A DNA stretch of 64,000 nucleotides from Bacillus mesophilus (GTDB lineage Bacteria > Bacillota > Bacilli > Bacillales > SA4): positions 310,001-374,000 of the forward strand of contig NZ_JAAIWM010000004.1 of the NCBI RefSeq assembly GCF_011008845.1, written 5' to 3'. A program made the translations under genes and the position numbers. The notes under the pieces were generated by a model, which saw only the letters and a program-made list of their open reading frames with translations, did no database searches and was not told the DNA's origin. Shown here piece by piece: positions 63,888-64,000 of the stretch. The stretch's first letter is position 1. Every line of letters begins with the position of its first letter.

Positions 63888-64000
63888 AATAAAAACCCTC
63901 ACCAGATTTTCGGTAAAGGTTTTTTGGGAACCAAAATGACCTCTACCACAAGTAAAGGTTTTTGAAAGAACAAAAAACCTCTACCAACGAGCAGAGGTTT
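63888..64000 (-). terminator. Three tandem terminator-like hairpins before terC
   Basis: Minus-strand order: AAACCTCT/AGAGGTTT (63975-64000) then T6; AACCTTTAC/GTAGAGGT (63939-63960) then T4; AACCTTTACC/GGTGAGGGTT (63895-63921) then T5. All share the ACCTYTACC arm of the yybP-ykoY terminator at 23524-23558. The aptamer, if present, would lie just beyond the window edge. Confidence 0.6.

Noticed and set aside
63888..64000. Tandem similar palindromes resembling a CRISPR array
   Set aside because: Only three units, variable spacing and sequence, no spacers of constant length and no cas genes; terminators explain them better.

Overview
The window is chromosomal DNA from a low-GC, endospore-forming member of the Bacillaceae. 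This rests on many Bacillus-type families: bacillithiol deacetylase BshB2 with YojF, the small proteins YodL, YozD, YozE and YkvR, CotF-like coat proteins, a sporulation-type sensor kinase, two SleB-type cortex hydrolases, MreBH, a PBP3/PbpC transpeptidase and a Bacillus monoacylglycerol lipase. Typical AGGAGG ribosome sites, frequent TTG and GTG starts, and compact hairpin-plus-T-tract terminators fit too. No rRNA, tRNA, CRISPR array, prophage or intact insertion sequence was seen.

Layout. 1-6.9 kb: start of a gene cut by the left edge, a GC-rich dispersed repeat, an AI-2E family permease, a bshB2/yojF cluster, a DUF2339 membrane protein, an Fpg-like glycosylase and YodL. 7-12.3 kb: an isoaspartyl-dipeptide module (iadA plus a YfcC-type permease) read leftward from a consensus sigma-54 promoter, with a divergent sigma-54 activator. 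12.4-17.6 kb: YppC-like protein, PbpC, a multi-hairpin intergenic element, YozD, a YodN-like protein and YozE. 17.8-20 kb: thiamin salvage (tenA, ylmB) under a TPP riboswitch. 20-24.7 kb: coat proteins, an interrupted CrtO-like gene, lipase, SCP2 protein, and a DUF1232 gene behind a Mn2+ (yybP-ykoY) riboswitch with two tandem terminators. 24.9-31.3 kb: a fused dipeptide-type ABC permease, SleB-like hydrolase, small proteins, a diguanylate cyclase and decayed genes. 31.5-37.5 kb: katG with a PerR-type box, an unrecognised 512-residue membrane protein and a three-PAS histidine kinase. 37.6-43.9 kb: an iron/heme locus (siderophore/heme-type ABC system, IsdG-like monooxygenase, two flavodoxins, a beta-propeller protein and a nitroreductase) with five Fur-like boxes. 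44-50.8 kb: guaC behind a guanine riboswitch, a second SleB-like gene, mreBH, an acyltransferase and an ABC-2 exporter. 51-58 kb: a flavoprotein disulfide reductase with an in-frame UGA at its second redox cysteine, SDR, HAD phosphatase, YkvR, luciferase-like oxidoreductase, a PQQ-dehydrogenase-like protein and a FAH-family protein. 58-64 kb: a deleted copy of the GC-rich repeat, Dus, a YibE/YibF pair, and TerC with tandem terminators at the right edge.

The most notable signals are: (1) UGA exactly at the second cysteine of the CxxxxC redox motif at 51224, followed by a compact hairpin with a GGU loop, so either a selenoprotein or a very specific nonsense mutation; (2) a guanine riboswitch before guaC whose terminator uses aptamer nucleotides, predicting guanine-induced expression; (3) Mn2+ riboswitch pieces: one intact with duplicated terminators, one possible relic, and a terminator array before terC; (4) a sigma-54 isoaspartyl-peptide module whose activator ends in an apparent winged helix; (5) an intact and an internally deleted copy of one GC-rich repeat, and an unexplained row of hairpins at 15.7-15.9 kb.
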